Positions 8,107-16,744 of a DNA stretch of 64,000 nt are shown one piece after another (the stretch's first letter is position 1; the number at the start of each line of letters is the position of its first letter). The DNA lies in NCBI RefSeq assembly GCF_002979975.1, contig NZ_PCQD01000004.1, positions 6,486 to 70,485 of the forward strand, given 5' to 3'. Under the pieces are notes generated by a model that worked only from the letters and a program-made list of their open reading frames with translations, had not been told where the DNA came from and made no database searches. A program made the position numbers and the translations under genes. Source of the stretch: Pseudomonas sp. MYb185 (GTDB taxonomy: Bacteria; Pseudomonadota; Gammaproteobacteria; Pseudomonadales; Pseudomonadaceae).

Positions 8107-9161
8107 GCAGGGCATGGCAACAGGGGCTGATCGAGGCGTTGCAACAGCGCCAGATACTCGACCCGCCGGCGGTCGAGCGTGTCCGGGATGAGCATGCCGC
8201 ACCCTGGTACATGGCCTTGCTCTCGGGGCTGGCGGCCTGGCTGGCGGCGTTGCTGTTACTCGGCAGTTCGCTGATTACCATTATCGATGACAGCGCGCCG
8301 GCCAGCGCCATCAGTGGCGGCCTGCTGCTGGCCCTGGCGATCTGGTTGTTGCGCCGGCCGGGCGTGTTCGCCGCGCAGTTGGGGCTGGCGTTGTCGCTGG
8401 TGGGGCAGGGGCTGCTGGTGTTCGCGCTGGTACAGCTGGAGCCATGGGCTGCAGCTGGGCAGCGCCTTCCGGCGCTGGGAGCCTTGCTGGTGGCTGCCGG
8501 CATGTTGTTGCCACCAGCCCATGGCGCCCACCGGCTGGTCTGCGCGTTGATCGCCATGTTCAGCCTGGCGGTACTGATCGGCGCCAACGCGCTGCTGTCA
8601 TTGTATGGTCTGCTGCTGGCCGCGCTGGGTATCTGTCTGTGGCTACAGCGTAGCGGCTGGGCTGGAAAGCGGGCAGCCCTGTATCGTGCCATCGCCGGTG
8701 CGGCGACGGTGATGGCGCTGGTATTGGCGATTCTCGGGCATGGGCGGTGGGGCGATCTGCTGGGCCTGCTGCTGAATGATCGCACCGTGCAACTGCTGAC
8801 GTGGCTTTATCCCGTCGGTGCTGGCCTCCTGTTGCTGGCAACCGTCAGTTGGCTGGTGCGCGGCGAGAAGCCGGCGTTTCGGCTGGGTTGCGCAGCAGCG
8901 GTGGTGATCGTCGTCGCGCTTTGTGCCCAGGCACCGGGTCTGCTGGTCGGAGCGGCCTTGTGGCTGGCGGTATTCCAGGCCAGCGACCGTTTCTGGTGTG
9001 TGCTGGTGGGGATCGGTACCACCCTGTACCTGGGCGACCTGTACTACAGTCTGCACATCACCTTGCTGCACAAATCAATGCTGCTGGTGGCAACCGGACT
9101 GGTGCTGCTTCTGTTGCGCTGGTTGCTGTTGCGCCAATGGGGAGGTCGATATGAGGGCTGA
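8103..9161 (+). CDS. DUF4401 domain membrane protein
   Basis: Polytopic membrane protein of 352 residues with a short soluble N-terminus (EALQQRQILDPPAVERV) and about ten hydrophobic segments rich in Leu, Ala and Trp. The architecture resembles the preceding DUF2157 protein, suggesting distant homology or duplication. Function is unknown. It overlaps the upstream gene by 4 bp and the downstream GDYXXLXY gene by 11 bp, so the three genes are very tightly coupled. Confidence 0.78.
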   Translation: MSRAWQQGLIEALQQRQILDPPAVERVRDEHAAPWYMALLSGLAAWLAALLLLGSSLITIIDDSAPASAISGGLLLALAIWLLRRPGVFAAQLGLALSLVGQGLLVFALVQLEPWAAAGQRLPALGALLVAAGMLLPPAHGAHRLVCALIAMFSLAVLIGANALLSLYGLLLAALGICLWLQRSGWAGKRAALYRAIAGAATVMALVLAILGHGRWGDLLGLLLNDRTVQLLTWLYPVGAGLLLLATVSWLVRGEKPAFRLGCAAAVVIVVALCAQAPGLLVGAALWLAVFQASDRFWCVLVGIGTTLYLGDLYYSLHITLLHKSMLLVATGLVLLLLRWLLLRQWGGRYEG

Positions 9162-9642
9162 CCGGATTGCCATCGTCGCCGCCTGGCTGCTCATCGTGGT
9201 GGCGGTGGCATACACTGTCTCCGGGCACGAACGGACCCTGCGCGACGGGCAACTGGTGCTGCTGCAACTGGCACCCGTGGACCCGCGCTCGCTGATGCAG
9301 GGTGATTACATGGCCTTGCGCTTTGCGGTCGACGGGCAGTTGCCCAGGGAGGACGGCCAGTGGCCGAACTATGCGCATCTGCATGTCGGTGCCGAGGGGC
9401 GTGCGGTGCTGGCGGGCGCCGGGGACGAGCCGAGCAGCGAGCCGGGCATGGTCTCCATGCGCATTCGCCAGAATGGACGCGAGGCGAGTGTCGGTCCCAA
9501 TGCGTTCTTCTTTCAGGAAGGCACCGCAGCCGTCTACGAGGAGGCGCGTTGGGGTGGTTTTCGCGTGGCCGCCGATGGTACTGCGCTGCTGACCGCGCTA
9601 TATGATGAGAATCTGCAACTGCTGGGGAGCAATCGACGCTAG
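9151..9642 (+). CDS. GDYXXLXY domain protein, membrane-anchored
   Basis: A 163-residue protein with one N-terminal membrane anchor (about residues 5-24) and an extracytoplasmic domain. The family signature appears as LMQGDYMALRF near residues 48-58, matching GDYxxLxY apart from Phe in the last place. I start at the ATG at 9151, seven bases after GGAGG and inside the end of the DUF4401 gene; the longer upstream frame is a shadow of that gene. The family is almost always encoded with DUF2157/DUF4401 proteins. Biochemical role unknown. Confidence 0.82.
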   Translation: MRADRIAIVAAWLLIVVAVAYTVSGHERTLRDGQLVLLQLAPVDPRSLMQGDYMALRFAVDGQLPREDGQWPNYAHLHVGAEGRAVLAGAGDEPSSEPGMVSMRIRQNGREASVGPNAFFFQEGTAAVYEEARWGGFRVAADGTALLTALYDENLQLLGSNRR

Positions 9643-9659
9643 GCGTGCCGCTGCTGTAA

Positions 9660-9675
9660 GAGCCTGAACAGGCTC
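9660..9675. terminator. Small hairpin between convergent genes
   Basis: GAGCCTG-AA-CAGGCTC forms a short stem in the 31 bp gap between the GDYXXLXY gene and the convergent small basic protein gene, touching the stop codon of the latter. No strong T-run follows in either direction, so terminator function is tentative. Confidence 0.35.
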
Positions 9676-9895
9676 AGGCTTTCTGCGTCTTGCTGGCTGG
9701 CTTGGCGGCGCGCGGGCTGCCATAGGTCTGGCCACTGGTGCCGCTGGGAATGCTCTGGATCTTGCCCCCGGAGGCGAGGAACGCGGAGATCTGATCGTTG
9801 ATGGATTCGCTGGTCGCCACGGCCGGGTCGGCCTTGCGCTTGGCAGGAGCTGTCTTGGGTTTGGCTACAGCCTTGACGGCGGGTTTTGTCGACAT
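9674..9895 (-). CDS. Small basic hypothetical protein, Lys/Ala/Pro-rich
   Basis: A 73-residue protein with a basic low-complexity N-terminus (repeated KPA/KPK), a conserved-looking core ESINDQISAFLASGGKIQ followed by SIPSGTSGQ, and a basic tail. I do not know its function. The composition resembles small nucleic-acid-associated proteins, but no defined domain is visible. I use the MSTKPAV start, 15 bp before which sits CTCGAGG, rather than an upstream in-frame ATG. A perfect 14 bp inverted repeat lies just upstream. Confidence 0.7.
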   Translation of the reverse strand: MSTKPAVKAVAKPKTAPAKRKADPAVATSESINDQISAFLASGGKIQSIPSGTSGQTYGSPRAAKPASKTQKA

Positions 9896-9911
9896 GGAGT
9901 ACACCTCGAGG

Positions 9912-9969
9912 TTGAAAAAACAACCATAATACACTTTATCTGTCAATAATGCTTGGGTTGTTTTTTCAA
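9912..9969. repeat. Perfect 14 bp inverted repeat with 30 bp spacer
   Basis: TTGAAAAAACAACC (9912-9925) and GGTTGTTTTTTCAA (9956-9969) are exact reverse complements flanking a 30 bp AT-rich segment. This is the promoter region of the leftward small basic gene. The structure could be a regulator site, a transcript hairpin ending in a T-run in either direction, or a remnant of a small mobile repeat. Confidence 0.6.
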
Positions 9970-9983
9970 GCCGAGGAGCGGGG

Positions 9984-10005
9984 CTTGCCAGCCCGGGCTG
10001 GCAAG
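9984..10005. terminator. 22 bp perfect palindrome after slyD
   Basis: The sequence from CTTGCCAGCC to its mirror is fully self-complementary over 22 bp and sits 8 bp beyond the slyD stop codon. In the leftward transcript it would form a strong GC-rich hairpin with a 4-nt loop. A T-run does not follow directly, but the T-rich arm of the adjacent inverted repeat is about 15 bp on. It probably ends or protects the slyD transcript. Confidence 0.5.
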
Positions 10006-10012
10006 GAGGGCC

Positions 10013-10492
10013 TCAGTGTTGATGGCCACCTGCGCCATGGGCGTGACCATGCGCCAGTTCTTCTTCCGTGGCCGGGCGCACGGCGAGAATTTCCACGTCG
10101 AACTTCAGGTCGCGACCGGCCAGGGGGTGGTTGGTATCCACCTCGGCCTGGGACAGGCCAACCTTGACCACGCTGACCTGGCGTGGGCCTTGTTCGGTGT
10201 GGATCACCGCCAGCATGCCCGGCTTCCATTTCCTTGCGCCCTGCAGATGCTTGATCTGGACTTTTTGCGTAGCGTTTTCCTGGCGCGGACCATAGGCCTT
10301 GTCGACCGGCAGCTCGACGCTGAAGCTGTCACCGGCTTCGCGACCTTCCATGGCCTCGACCAGGCCTTCCAGCAGGCCCGGCTGGCCATGCAAATAGAGC
10401 ACCGGCTCGTGCGGGCGGGAGCTTTCGATTTCGCCATTGGCGTCGGACAGGGTGTAGTGGAACTGGACCACCGAATTGTTTGCGATCTGCAT
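10013..10492 (-). CDS. slyD: FKBP-type peptidyl-prolyl isomerase, SlyD-like
   Basis: Cytoplasmic folding helper of 159 residues that accelerates Xaa-Pro isomerisation and acts as a chaperone. The FKBP core begins with VVQFHYTLSDANGE and includes LPVDKAYGPR; the inserted-flap chaperone domain lies between the FKBP halves, as in SlyD. The C-terminus is His-rich (HGHAHGAGGHQH), consistent with Ni2+ binding, though shorter than in E. coli. I chose the ATG at 10492, where homology begins. Confidence 0.92.
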   Translation of the reverse strand: MQIANNSVVQFHYTLSDANGEIESSRPHEPVLYLHGQPGLLEGLVEAMEGREAGDSFSVELPVDKAYGPRQENATQKVQIKHLQGARKWKPGMLAVIHTEQGPRQVSVVKVGLSQAEVDTNHPLAGRDLKFDVEILAVRPATEEELAHGHAHGAGGHQH

Positions 10493-10565
10493 GAAGGGAC
10501 TCGTCAGGCTGGTTTGAAAGCCGCCATTATCCGGAGCTGTTGGCCTGTTGCCAAGCCGCCTGGCA

Positions 10566-11672
10566 TCAGACCGAGCTGCCGTCCTGCAATACCTGCTCCA
10601 GCGGCAGCTGTGCGCTGACATTGACACTGCCCTGGGCGGCGAAGACCACCAGGTGGTCGGCGGCTACGCGGATGCCGAGTTCCTCGCCCAGCAGGTGATC
10701 GTCATGGCTGGGGAAAATGGCTTCCAGGGTGCTGCCGGTTGGCAGTTGCAGGCGGTACAGGGTGGTGGCGCCGAGAAAGACCTTGCCGGTGATGATCGCC
10801 GTCTGGCTGCTGCCTTCCTGACCGACGATGTCGTCGGGGCGCAGCAGCACATCCACGGCACTGCCGCCGGGCAACTGATAGGCGCGGTTGCCGCGGATGA
10901 CACCAACTTCGGTCTGCACCGTATCCGGGGTCAGCAACTGGCCGCGAATGAAGTAGCCCTGGCCGATGAAACTGGCGACAAAGGGCGTGGCCGGTTCATG
11001 GTAGAGGTTGTAGGGCGTATCCCATTGTTGCAGCTGGCCTTCGCGCAGCACACCGACCTGATCGCATACGGCGAAGGCTTCGTGTTGATCATGGGTGACC
11101 AGCAAGGCGCTGGTGCCCCGGGCCTTGAGGATGTCCCGTACTTCGGCCGACAGCCGCCGGCGCAGGTCACCATCCAGATTGGAGAAGGGTTCATCCAGCA
11201 ACAGCAGTTTGGGTTCCGGCGCCAGTGCACGCGCCAGCGCTACCCGCTGCTGCTGGCCACCGGACAGCTCATGGGGGTAACGCTTGCCCAGCCGGTCGAG
11301 TTTGACCAGCGCCAGCAGTTCATCGACGATGCGCTTGCGCTCGGGATGCTTGGCGATGCCGAAGGCGATGTTCTCCGCCACGTTCAGGTGCGGGAACAGG
11401 GCATAGTCCTGAAACACCATGCCGATGCGGCGCTGCTCGGGCGGTACCGTATGGGTCGGGCTGGACAATACCTTGCCCAGCAGGCGGATCTCCCCGGCAG
11501 TGATCGGTTCGAAGCCGGCGATGCTGCGCAGGGTCGTGGTCTTGCCGCAGCCCGAGGGGCCGAGCAGGCAGCCGATATCGCCGGCACGCAGGTGCAGGCT
11601 CAGGTCATCGACTATCTTGTGTCCGCCATAGCCGCAGGCGAGGTTATTCAGTTCCAGAACAATGTCGGACAT
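10566..11672 (-). CDS. ABC transporter ATP-binding protein (FbpC/PotA type), orphan
   Basis: ATPase of 368 residues energising an importer. Walker A GPSGCGKTT is at 38-46, signature LSGGQQQR begins at 136, Walker B LLLLDEP is at 157-163, with a downstream His switch in VTHDQHEA. A C-terminal TOBE-like regulatory domain occupies about 240-368. The FbpC/PotA subfamily serves ferric iron, polyamine, sulfate or molybdate systems. No permease or binding-protein gene is adjacent, so it must pair with components elsewhere. The same placement beside argF is known from P. aeruginosa. Confidence 0.88.
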   Translation of the reverse strand: MSDIVLELNNLACGYGGHKIVDDLSLHLRAGDIGCLLGPSGCGKTTTLRSIAGFEPITAGEIRLLGKVLSSPTHTVPPEQRRIGMVFQDYALFPHLNVAENIAFGIAKHPERKRIVDELLALVKLDRLGKRYPHELSGGQQQRVALARALAPEPKLLLLDEPFSNLDGDLRRRLSAEVRDILKARGTSALLVTHDQHEAFAVCDQVGVLREGQLQQWDTPYNLYHEPATPFVASFIGQGYFIRGQLLTPDTVQTEVGVIRGNRAYQLPGGSAVDVLLRPDDIVGQEGSSQTAIITGKVFLGATTLYRLQLPTGSTLEAIFPSHDDHLLGEELGIRVAADHLVVFAAQGSVNVSAQLPLEQVLQDGSSV

Positions 11673-11688
11673 CGACAGTCACCGTCAG

Positions 11689-12594
11689 TCAGTCAACCAG
11701 CAGGAATTCGACCAGGGCCTTCTGCGCGTGCAGACGATTCTCCGCCTGGTCCCAGACCACGCTGCGCGGGTCATCCATCAGTTCGGCGGAGACTTCCTCG
11801 CCGCGATGGGCCGGCAGGCAGTGCATGAAGATCACCGACTCGTCGGCGAGGTCCAGCAGTGCCGAGGTCACCTGGTAGGGCGCGAAGCGCTGCAGGCGAT
11901 CCCGGGCCTCGTCTTCCTGGCCCATGGACGCCCAGACATCGGTGCTGATCAGGTGGGCGCCGGCCACTGCGGCGGCGGGATCGCGCAGCAGGGTCACCCG
12001 GTCACCGGCCTGGTCGAGGAATGCCTGGTCCGGCTCGTAGCCTTCGGGGCAGGCGATGCGCAACTGAAAGTCGAACTGGATGGCGGCCTGGATGTAGCTG
12101 TTGCACATATTGTTGCCATCGCCGATCCAGGCCACGGTCTTGTCCTTGATACTGCCGCGGTGTTCCAGGAAGGTCTGCATGTCCGCCAGTAGCTGGCAAG
12201 GGTGCAGGTCATCGCTCAGACCGTTGATCACCGGTACCTGGGAGTAGGCGGAGAAGGTTTCCACGGTGGCATGGGCGAAGGTGCGGATCATCACCGCATC
12301 GCACATGCGCGACAGGACCCGGGCGCTGTCTTCGACTGTTTCGCCGCGGCCCAGCTGGGTATCGCGTGGCGACAGGAAAATGGCCTGGCCGCCCAGCTGG
12401 ATCATGCCGGCTTCGAAGGAAACCCGGGTACGCGTCGATGCTTTCTCGAAGATCATGCCCAGCACGCGGTTCTTCAACGGCTCGTAAATGACGCCCTGGC
12501 GGTGCAGCGACTTCAGCTCGGTGCCGCGTTTCAGCAGTCCTGCCAACTCTGCCTGGGAACAATCCATCAACGAAAGAAAATGCCGTACTGTCAT
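11689..12594 (-). CDS. argF: Ornithine carbamoyltransferase
   Basis: Anabolic enzyme of 301 residues converting carbamoyl phosphate and ornithine to citrulline in arginine biosynthesis. The carbamoyl-phosphate motif STRTR is at 53-57 and the ornithine-site motif HCLPAHRG starts at 258. Length and sequence match the anabolic ArgF form; the arginine deiminase pathway genes that would accompany a catabolic ArcB are absent. It lies 16 bp downstream of nothing on its own strand, being the first gene leftward; the ABC ATPase gene follows 16 bp after its stop. Confidence 0.96.
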   Translation of the reverse strand: MTVRHFLSLMDCSQAELAGLLKRGTELKSLHRQGVIYEPLKNRVLGMIFEKASTRTRVSFEAGMIQLGGQAIFLSPRDTQLGRGETVEDSARVLSRMCDAVMIRTFAHATVETFSAYSQVPVINGLSDDLHPCQLLADMQTFLEHRGSIKDKTVAWIGDGNNMCNSYIQAAIQFDFQLRIACPEGYEPDQAFLDQAGDRVTLLRDPAAAVAGAHLISTDVWASMGQEDEARDRLQRFAPYQVTSALLDLADESVIFMHCLPAHRGEEVSAELMDDPRSVVWDQAENRLHAQKALVEFLLVD

Positions 12595-12824
12595 GTTGTG
12601 CTACCTGGTTGCTTCGATCGGCTATCGACCGGAAATAGCGACCCTTACCGTGACCTGGCGGCCCGGTACAAGCCATACCTGAAAAAGTGAGAAGCGGGCA
12701 TCTTATAGGGAAAATCTGCCGCAAGGCAAATGGCCCGTCGTCGTTGGGCATGGCAAGGCGCTTTGCGGTACACTGGGCATCGTTTTTACGCCCCAAGGCA
12801 AGCAACCGCCACCGAGGAACCTCC

Positions 12825-13151
12825 ATGAGTACCACCATCGATACAATCAAAGACCAGATCTCCAGCCACCCTGTATTGATCTACATGAAAGGTGCACCGA
12901 ATGCACCGCAGTGTGGTTTCTCGGCGCGGGCCGTGCAGGCATTGATGAGCTGTGGCGAGAAATTCGCCTATGTGGACATCCTGCAGAACCCGGACATCCG
13001 CGCCGAGCTGCCCAAGTACGCCAACTGGCCGACTTTCCCGCAATTGTGGATCAGCGGTGAACTGGTTGGTGGCAGCGACATCATCCAGGAGCTGTTCGAT
13101 TCCGGCGAGCTGCAGACCATGGTCACCGATGCTGTTGCCAAGGCCGAATAA
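12825..13151 (+). CDS. grxD: Monothiol glutaredoxin, CGFS type
   Basis: A 108-residue glutaredoxin that binds and transfers [2Fe-2S] clusters using glutathione. The monothiol active site CGFS is at C30-S33, preceded by the family hallmark KG (22-23). A TFPQLW segment with the cis-proline and a GGSD motif completes the glutathione site. I start at the ATG at 12825, after an ACCGAGGAAC ribosome-binding site, because the upstream extension has no homology. It is divergent from argF; the tRNA-Pro gene follows. Confidence 0.95.
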   Translation: MSTTIDTIKDQISSHPVLIYMKGAPNAPQCGFSARAVQALMSCGEKFAYVDILQNPDIRAELPKYANWPTFPQLWISGELVGGSDIIQELFDSGELQTMVTDAVAKAE

Positions 13152-13193
13152 GCTCGTAAGCACCGGGCGGCAAAAGATTTTTTCAAAATCCTC

Positions 13194-13221
13194 TTGTGAA
13201 AAAACAACGATTATGTAAAAT
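13194..13221 (+). promoter_or_regulatory. Probable sigma-70 promoter of tRNA-Pro
   Basis: A -35 like TTGTGA (13194-13199) and a -10 like TAAAAT (13216-13221) are 16 bp apart and followed by a GC-rich discriminator GCCGCC, as expected for a stringently controlled tRNA gene starting at 13237. Confidence 0.6.
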
Positions 13222-13236
13222 GCCGCCTCACCAACA

Positions 13237-13313
13237 CGGAGCGTAGCGCAGCCTGGTAGCGCGTCTCGTTCGGGACGAGAAGGTCGCTGGTTCGATTCCA
13301 GTCGCTCCGACCA
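13237..13313 (+). tRNA. tRNA-Pro (anticodon CGG)
   Basis: A 77-nt cloverleaf with encoded CCA. The acceptor arms CGGAGCG and CGCTCCG pair perfectly. The anticodon stem TCTCG/CGAGA holds the loop TTCGGGA, giving anticodon CGG. The T arm CTGGTTCGATTCCAG is canonical. A terminator follows immediately, so it is a single-tRNA transcription unit. Confidence 0.97.
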
Positions 13314-13318
13314 ATACC

Positions 13319-13351
13319 AAAGCCCTGACTCGAAAGAGTCAGGGCTTTTTT
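13319..13351 (+). terminator. Rho-independent terminator after tRNA-Pro
   Basis: AAAGCCCTGACTC pairs perfectly with GAGTCAGGGCTTT around a GAAA tetraloop, followed by a run of T. A textbook intrinsic terminator 5 bp after the tRNA 3' end. Confidence 0.95.
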
Positions 13352-13566
13352 GTGCTCCTTCGTCCCTGGCGGGGCATCACCAGGCTTCGTCGGTTTCCCC
13401 GTTACTTGCTGCCGCAGCCCCGCGTATTTCCTGCAGTGCCTTGCTCGCAGGTTGTGACAACGGTCTGTGTGATGGGTTTTAACTTTTCCAGGGCTGTGCT
13501 ACCTGCATTGATGTGCGACTGGTATTCTCCAGAATCCTCACCCCGCCTGGACGAGAATGGATAGAC

Positions 13567-14715
13567 ATGTTTAACGAGAATCTCGAGAACAAGAGTTTTC
13601 TGCTGTTGTTGGCGCTGGTGTCCGTGGCTTTTGTCATGATCATGCTGCCGTTCTACGGCGCCGTGTTCTGGGGCACCATCCTGGCCATCATTTTCCAGCC
13701 GATGCAGCGTGGCTTCGAAGCACGCTTCAATCAGCGGCGGGGGCTGGCAGCGACGGTTACGCTGCTGATCATCCTGGTGATAGTGATTCTGCCAGTCAGT
13801 CTGCTGGCCGGTGCGTTGGTGCAGGAAGGGACCAATGTCTATCAGCGTATCAGCACCGGGTCCCTGGATTTCGGCAGTTACCTGGAGCAGGTCATCAACG
13901 CGCTGCCGAGTTTCGCTCGTGAATTGCTGGAGCGCTTCGGCCTGACTGATGTGGCGGGGGTACAGGAGCGTATTTCCGAGGGGGCCATGGCCGGCAGTCA
14001 GTTCCTGGCGACCAAGGCATTCAGCATCGGACAGAACACGTTCCAGTTCCTGATCGGCTTCGCCATCATGCTGTACCTGCTGTTCTTCCTGCTGCGTGAC
14101 GGCCGGCAAGTGGCGGCCCGGGTGCGCCGGGCCATCCCGCTGGGGGAAGTCTACAAGCAGCATCTGCTCAGCAAGTTCACCACCGTGGTCAAGGCCACGG
14201 TCAAGGGCAACATCGCCGTGGCCGCGATACAGGGTGCCCTGGGGGGCTTCATATTCTGGGTGCTTGGCCTGCAGGGGGCGCTGTTGTGGGGTGTGCTGAT
14301 GGCCGTGCTGTCATTGCTGCCAGCGGTGGGGGCGAGCCTGATCTGGGGGCCGGTGGCAATCTACTTCCTGGCCACCGGCGCGATCTGGCAGGCAGCAGTA
14401 CTGACCGCCTTCGGTGCGGTGGTCATCGGCCTGGCAGACAACGTGCTGCGCCCGATCCTGGTGGGTAAGGATACCAAGCTGCCGGACTATGTAGTGCTGA
14501 TTTCGACCCTGGGCGGCCTGGCATTGTTCGGTCTTAACGGATTCGTTATCGGGCCGCTGATCGCCGCTCTGTTCATCGCGGCCTGGAGTCTGTACGCCGA
14601 GGCACGGGAGGAGCATGAAGTGGTTGCCGTGCCGGCCGAGGAGGTGCTGCAGGAGCCGCTGGGTGAGGAGGTGGTGGTGGTCGAGGTGGAGCAGGGTAAG
14701 GGGCCGGAGGGTTAG
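13567..14715 (+). CDS. AI-2E family transporter (PerM/YdiK-like)
   Basis: Inner-membrane protein of 382 residues with the DUF20 / AI-2E family fold: an N-terminal helical pair (about 10-50 and 60-80), a soluble middle segment, and a C-terminal cluster of membrane helices containing LLPAVGASLIWGPVAIYF and GLADNVLRPILVG. Members have been linked to autoinducer-2 export or Na+/H+ exchange, but most are uncharacterised. The start is the MFNENL methionine at 13567. The acidic C-terminal tail (EEVLQEPLGEEVVVVE) is unusual but not unique. Confidence 0.87.
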   Translation: MFNENLENKSFLLLLALVSVAFVMIMLPFYGAVFWGTILAIIFQPMQRGFEARFNQRRGLAATVTLLIILVIVILPVSLLAGALVQEGTNVYQRISTGSLDFGSYLEQVINALPSFARELLERFGLTDVAGVQERISEGAMAGSQFLATKAFSIGQNTFQFLIGFAIMLYLLFFLLRDGRQVAARVRRAIPLGEVYKQHLLSKFTTVVKATVKGNIAVAAIQGALGGFIFWVLGLQGALLWGVLMAVLSLLPAVGASLIWGPVAIYFLATGAIWQAAVLTAFGAVVIGLADNVLRPILVGKDTKLPDYVVLISTLGGLALFGLNGFVIGPLIAALFIAAWSLYAEAREEHEVVAVPAEEVLQEPLGEEVVVVEVEQGKGPEG

Positions 14716-14721
14716 GGGGAG

Positions 14722-16230
14722 CTACTTCCCCACCCGCTCCCCACCAACAGGCTCACGCACCCGCCGTACCGCATTCAACCAGCCGGCATACAGCTCCCCA
14801 CGTCGCTGGGCTGGCATCAGTGGTGTGAAGCTGCGCTCGCAGGCCCAGTGCCGGGCAATGTCATCCAGGCTGCTGAACAGGCCCTGCTGCAGGCCAGCCA
14901 GACAGGCGACGCCGAGGGCTGTGGTTTCCGTTACCTGGGGACGGTCGACTTGCACGCCAAGGGTATTGGCCAGGGCCTGCACCATCCAGTTGTTGACCAC
15001 CATGCCGCCATCAACGCGCAATGAGGAAGTGGCGATGGCACCATCGGCATTCATCGCCTCCAGCAGATCGCGGGTTTGGAAGCACACTGATTGCAGGCCG
15101 GCGGTGACGATCTCGGCGATGCCGGTGTCGCGGGTCAGGCCGAAGATCGCTCCGCGCGCCTGCGGGTCCCAATAGGGGGCGCCCAGGCCGGTGAAGGCGG
15201 GCACCAGATAGACGCCGCTCTGATCACCGACCTGCTCGGCCAGGGCTTCGGTTTCATCGGCATGACTGATCAGCTTGAGACCGTCGCGCAACCACTGGAT
15301 CGCTGCCCCGGCGACGAAGATGCTGCCTTCCAGCGCATAGGTGGTACGGCCGCCGAGTCGGTAGCCGATGGTGGTCAGCAACCGGTGGGAAGACCGCACT
15401 GGCGTCTCACCGGTATTCATCACCATGAAACAACCGGTGCCATAGGTGCTCTTGACGCTGCCGGGGGTGAAGCAGGCCTGGCCAACCAGGGCGGCCTGCT
15501 GGTCTCCGGCCATGGCGGCAATCGGGATGCTGGCGCCGAACAATGCAGCATCGGTGTGGCCGAACTCGGCGGTGTTGTCCAGCACCTCCGGTAGCAGGCT
15601 GGCTGGTATGTCCAGCAGCTGCAGCAGCTCCTCATCCCATTGCTGGCTGTGGATATTGAACAGCATGGTGCGTGAGGCATTGGTGGCGTCGGTGCGGTGC
15701 ACCTTGCCACCGGTCAGGCGCCACAGCAGAAAGCTGTCGACGGTGCCGAAGCGCAACTGGCCCCGCGCTGCACGATCACGCGCGCCCGGGACGTTATCCA
15801 GCAGCCAGCGCAGCTTGGTGGCGGAGAAGTAGGGATCGATCAACAACCCGGTACGCTGGCTGACCAGTTGCTCGTGGCCGTCGGTCCGCAGCTGGTCGCA
15901 GAACGCGGCCGTGCGCCGGTCCTGCCAGACGATCGCCGGATAGACTGCCTCGCCGGTGCTGGCGTCCCACAGCAGGGTGGTTTCCCGTTGATTGGTGATG
16001 CCGATGGCGCAGATGTCGCCGGCACCCAGCCCGGCCTGCTCCAGCACCTTGCGCACCACATCGAGCACGCTCTGCCAGATGGCCTCGGGATCGTGCTCTA
16101 CCCAGCCATCACGGGGGAAATGCTGGGGAAACTCCTGCTGGGCGACGCTGACCGGCTGACACTGGGCATCGAACAGCATGGCGCGGCTGCTGGTGGTGCC
16201 CTGGTCGATGGCGAGAAGATGCTGCGGCAT
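14722..16230 (-). CDS. glpK: Glycerol kinase
   Basis: ATP-dependent kinase of 502 residues forming glycerol 3-phosphate, the committed step of glycerol use. The N-terminal FGGY-kinase phosphate loop [14 protein letters not shown] is intact and the length is that of standard GlpK. I start at [13 protein letters not shown]; an upstream extension of about 50 codons has no family similarity. Unusually, glpF, glpR and glpD are not adjacent. The gene follows ybaK and the CurA-like oxidoreductase on the same strand (32 bp after ybaK). It converges on the AI-2E transporter with a 6 bp gap. Confidence 0.95.
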   Translation of the reverse strand: MPQHLLAIDQGTTSSRAMLFDAQCQPVSVAQQEFPQHFPRDGWVEHDPEAIWQSVLDVVRKVLEQAGLGAGDICAIGITNQRETTLLWDASTGEAVYPAIVWQDRRTAAFCDQLRTDGHEQLVSQRTGLLIDPYFSATKLRWLLDNVPGARDRAARGQLRFGTVDSFLLWRLTGGKVHRTDATNASRTMLFNIHSQQWDEELLQLLDIPASLLPEVLDNTAEFGHTDAALFGASIPIAAMAGDQQAALVGQACFTPGSVKSTYGTGCFMVMNTGETPVRSSHRLLTTIGYRLGGRTTYALEGSIFVAGAAIQWLRDGLKLISHADETEALAEQVGDQSGVYLVPAFTGLGAPYWDPQARGAIFGLTRDTGIAEIVTAGLQSVCFQTRDLLEAMNADGAIATSSLRVDGGMVVNNWMVQALANTLGVQVDRPQVTETTALGVACLAGLQQGLFSSLDDIARHWACERSFTPLMPAQRRGELYAGWLNAVRRVREPVGGERVGK

Positions 16231-16262
16231 GGGCGTTGCCCCTCTGGTGTCGGGTTTGCGGG

Positions 16263-16736
16263 TCAATCGCCACGGCCAATGGCGGCGAAGGTGGCGCGGG
16301 TCTGGCGTGCCAGATCCTCTGGCTGCAACTCTATCTCCAGCCCTCGGCGTCCGCCGCTGACGAATATCTGCGGCCACCCCCCAGCACTGTCGTCGATGAA
16401 GGTCCGCAGTGCCTTCTTCTGCCCCAGGGGACTGATGCCGCCGAGCAGGTAGCCGGTGCTGCGTTGGGCGGCGGCGGGATCAGCCATGCTGACTTTCTTG
16501 ACGCCGGCGGCCTTGGCCAGCAGTTTCAGATCCAGCTGGCCGACCACCGGCACCACGGCTACCAGCAACTCGCCATTGTCGGTGCTGGCCAGCAGGGTCT
16601 TGAATACCTGTCGCGGGTCGAGGCCGAGCTTGTCGGCGGCCTCGCCGCCATAGGATTCGGCCTGCGGGTCGTGCTCGTAGCGATGCAGCTGGTAGCTTAC
16701 CCTGGCCTTGTCGAGCACTTTTGTCGCTGGAGTCAT
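16263..16736 (-). CDS. ybaK: Cys-tRNA(Pro) deacylase YbaK
   Basis: Trans-editing factor of 157 residues that hydrolyses Cys wrongly attached to tRNA-Pro by prolyl-tRNA synthetase. The catalytic lysine K46 is in VFKTLLA, and the surrounding YbaK/EbsC fold motifs ([17 protein letters not shown]) are present. It lies 8 bp downstream of the CurA-like gene and 32 bp upstream of glpK, so the three are probably co-transcribed. Confidence 0.93.
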   Translation of the reverse strand: MTPATKVLDKARVSYQLHRYEHDPQAESYGGEAADKLGLDPRQVFKTLLASTDNGELLVAVVPVVGQLDLKLLAKAAGVKKVSMADPAAAQRSTGYLLGGISPLGQKKALRTFIDDSAGGWPQIFVSGGRRGLEIELQPEDLARQTRATFAAIGRGD

Positions 16737-16744
16737 GCGTTGTC

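Noticed and set aside
10548-11828. A 426-codon rightward open frame opposite the ABC ATPase gene
   Set aside because: It is the antisense shadow of a clear ABC ATPase with intact Walker motifs; no ribosome-binding site or protein family was recognisable.
13194-13208. Shared TGAAAAAACAAC string before tRNA-Pro and in the 9912-9969 repeat
   Set aside because: Twelve AT-rich bases matching in two places is weak evidence, and the tRNA copy fits a promoter spacer.
13237-13313. tRNA-Pro as an integration site
   Set aside because: No integrase, no duplicated 3' tRNA end and only core genes on both sides; the same holds for tRNA-Gly at 59128-59201.
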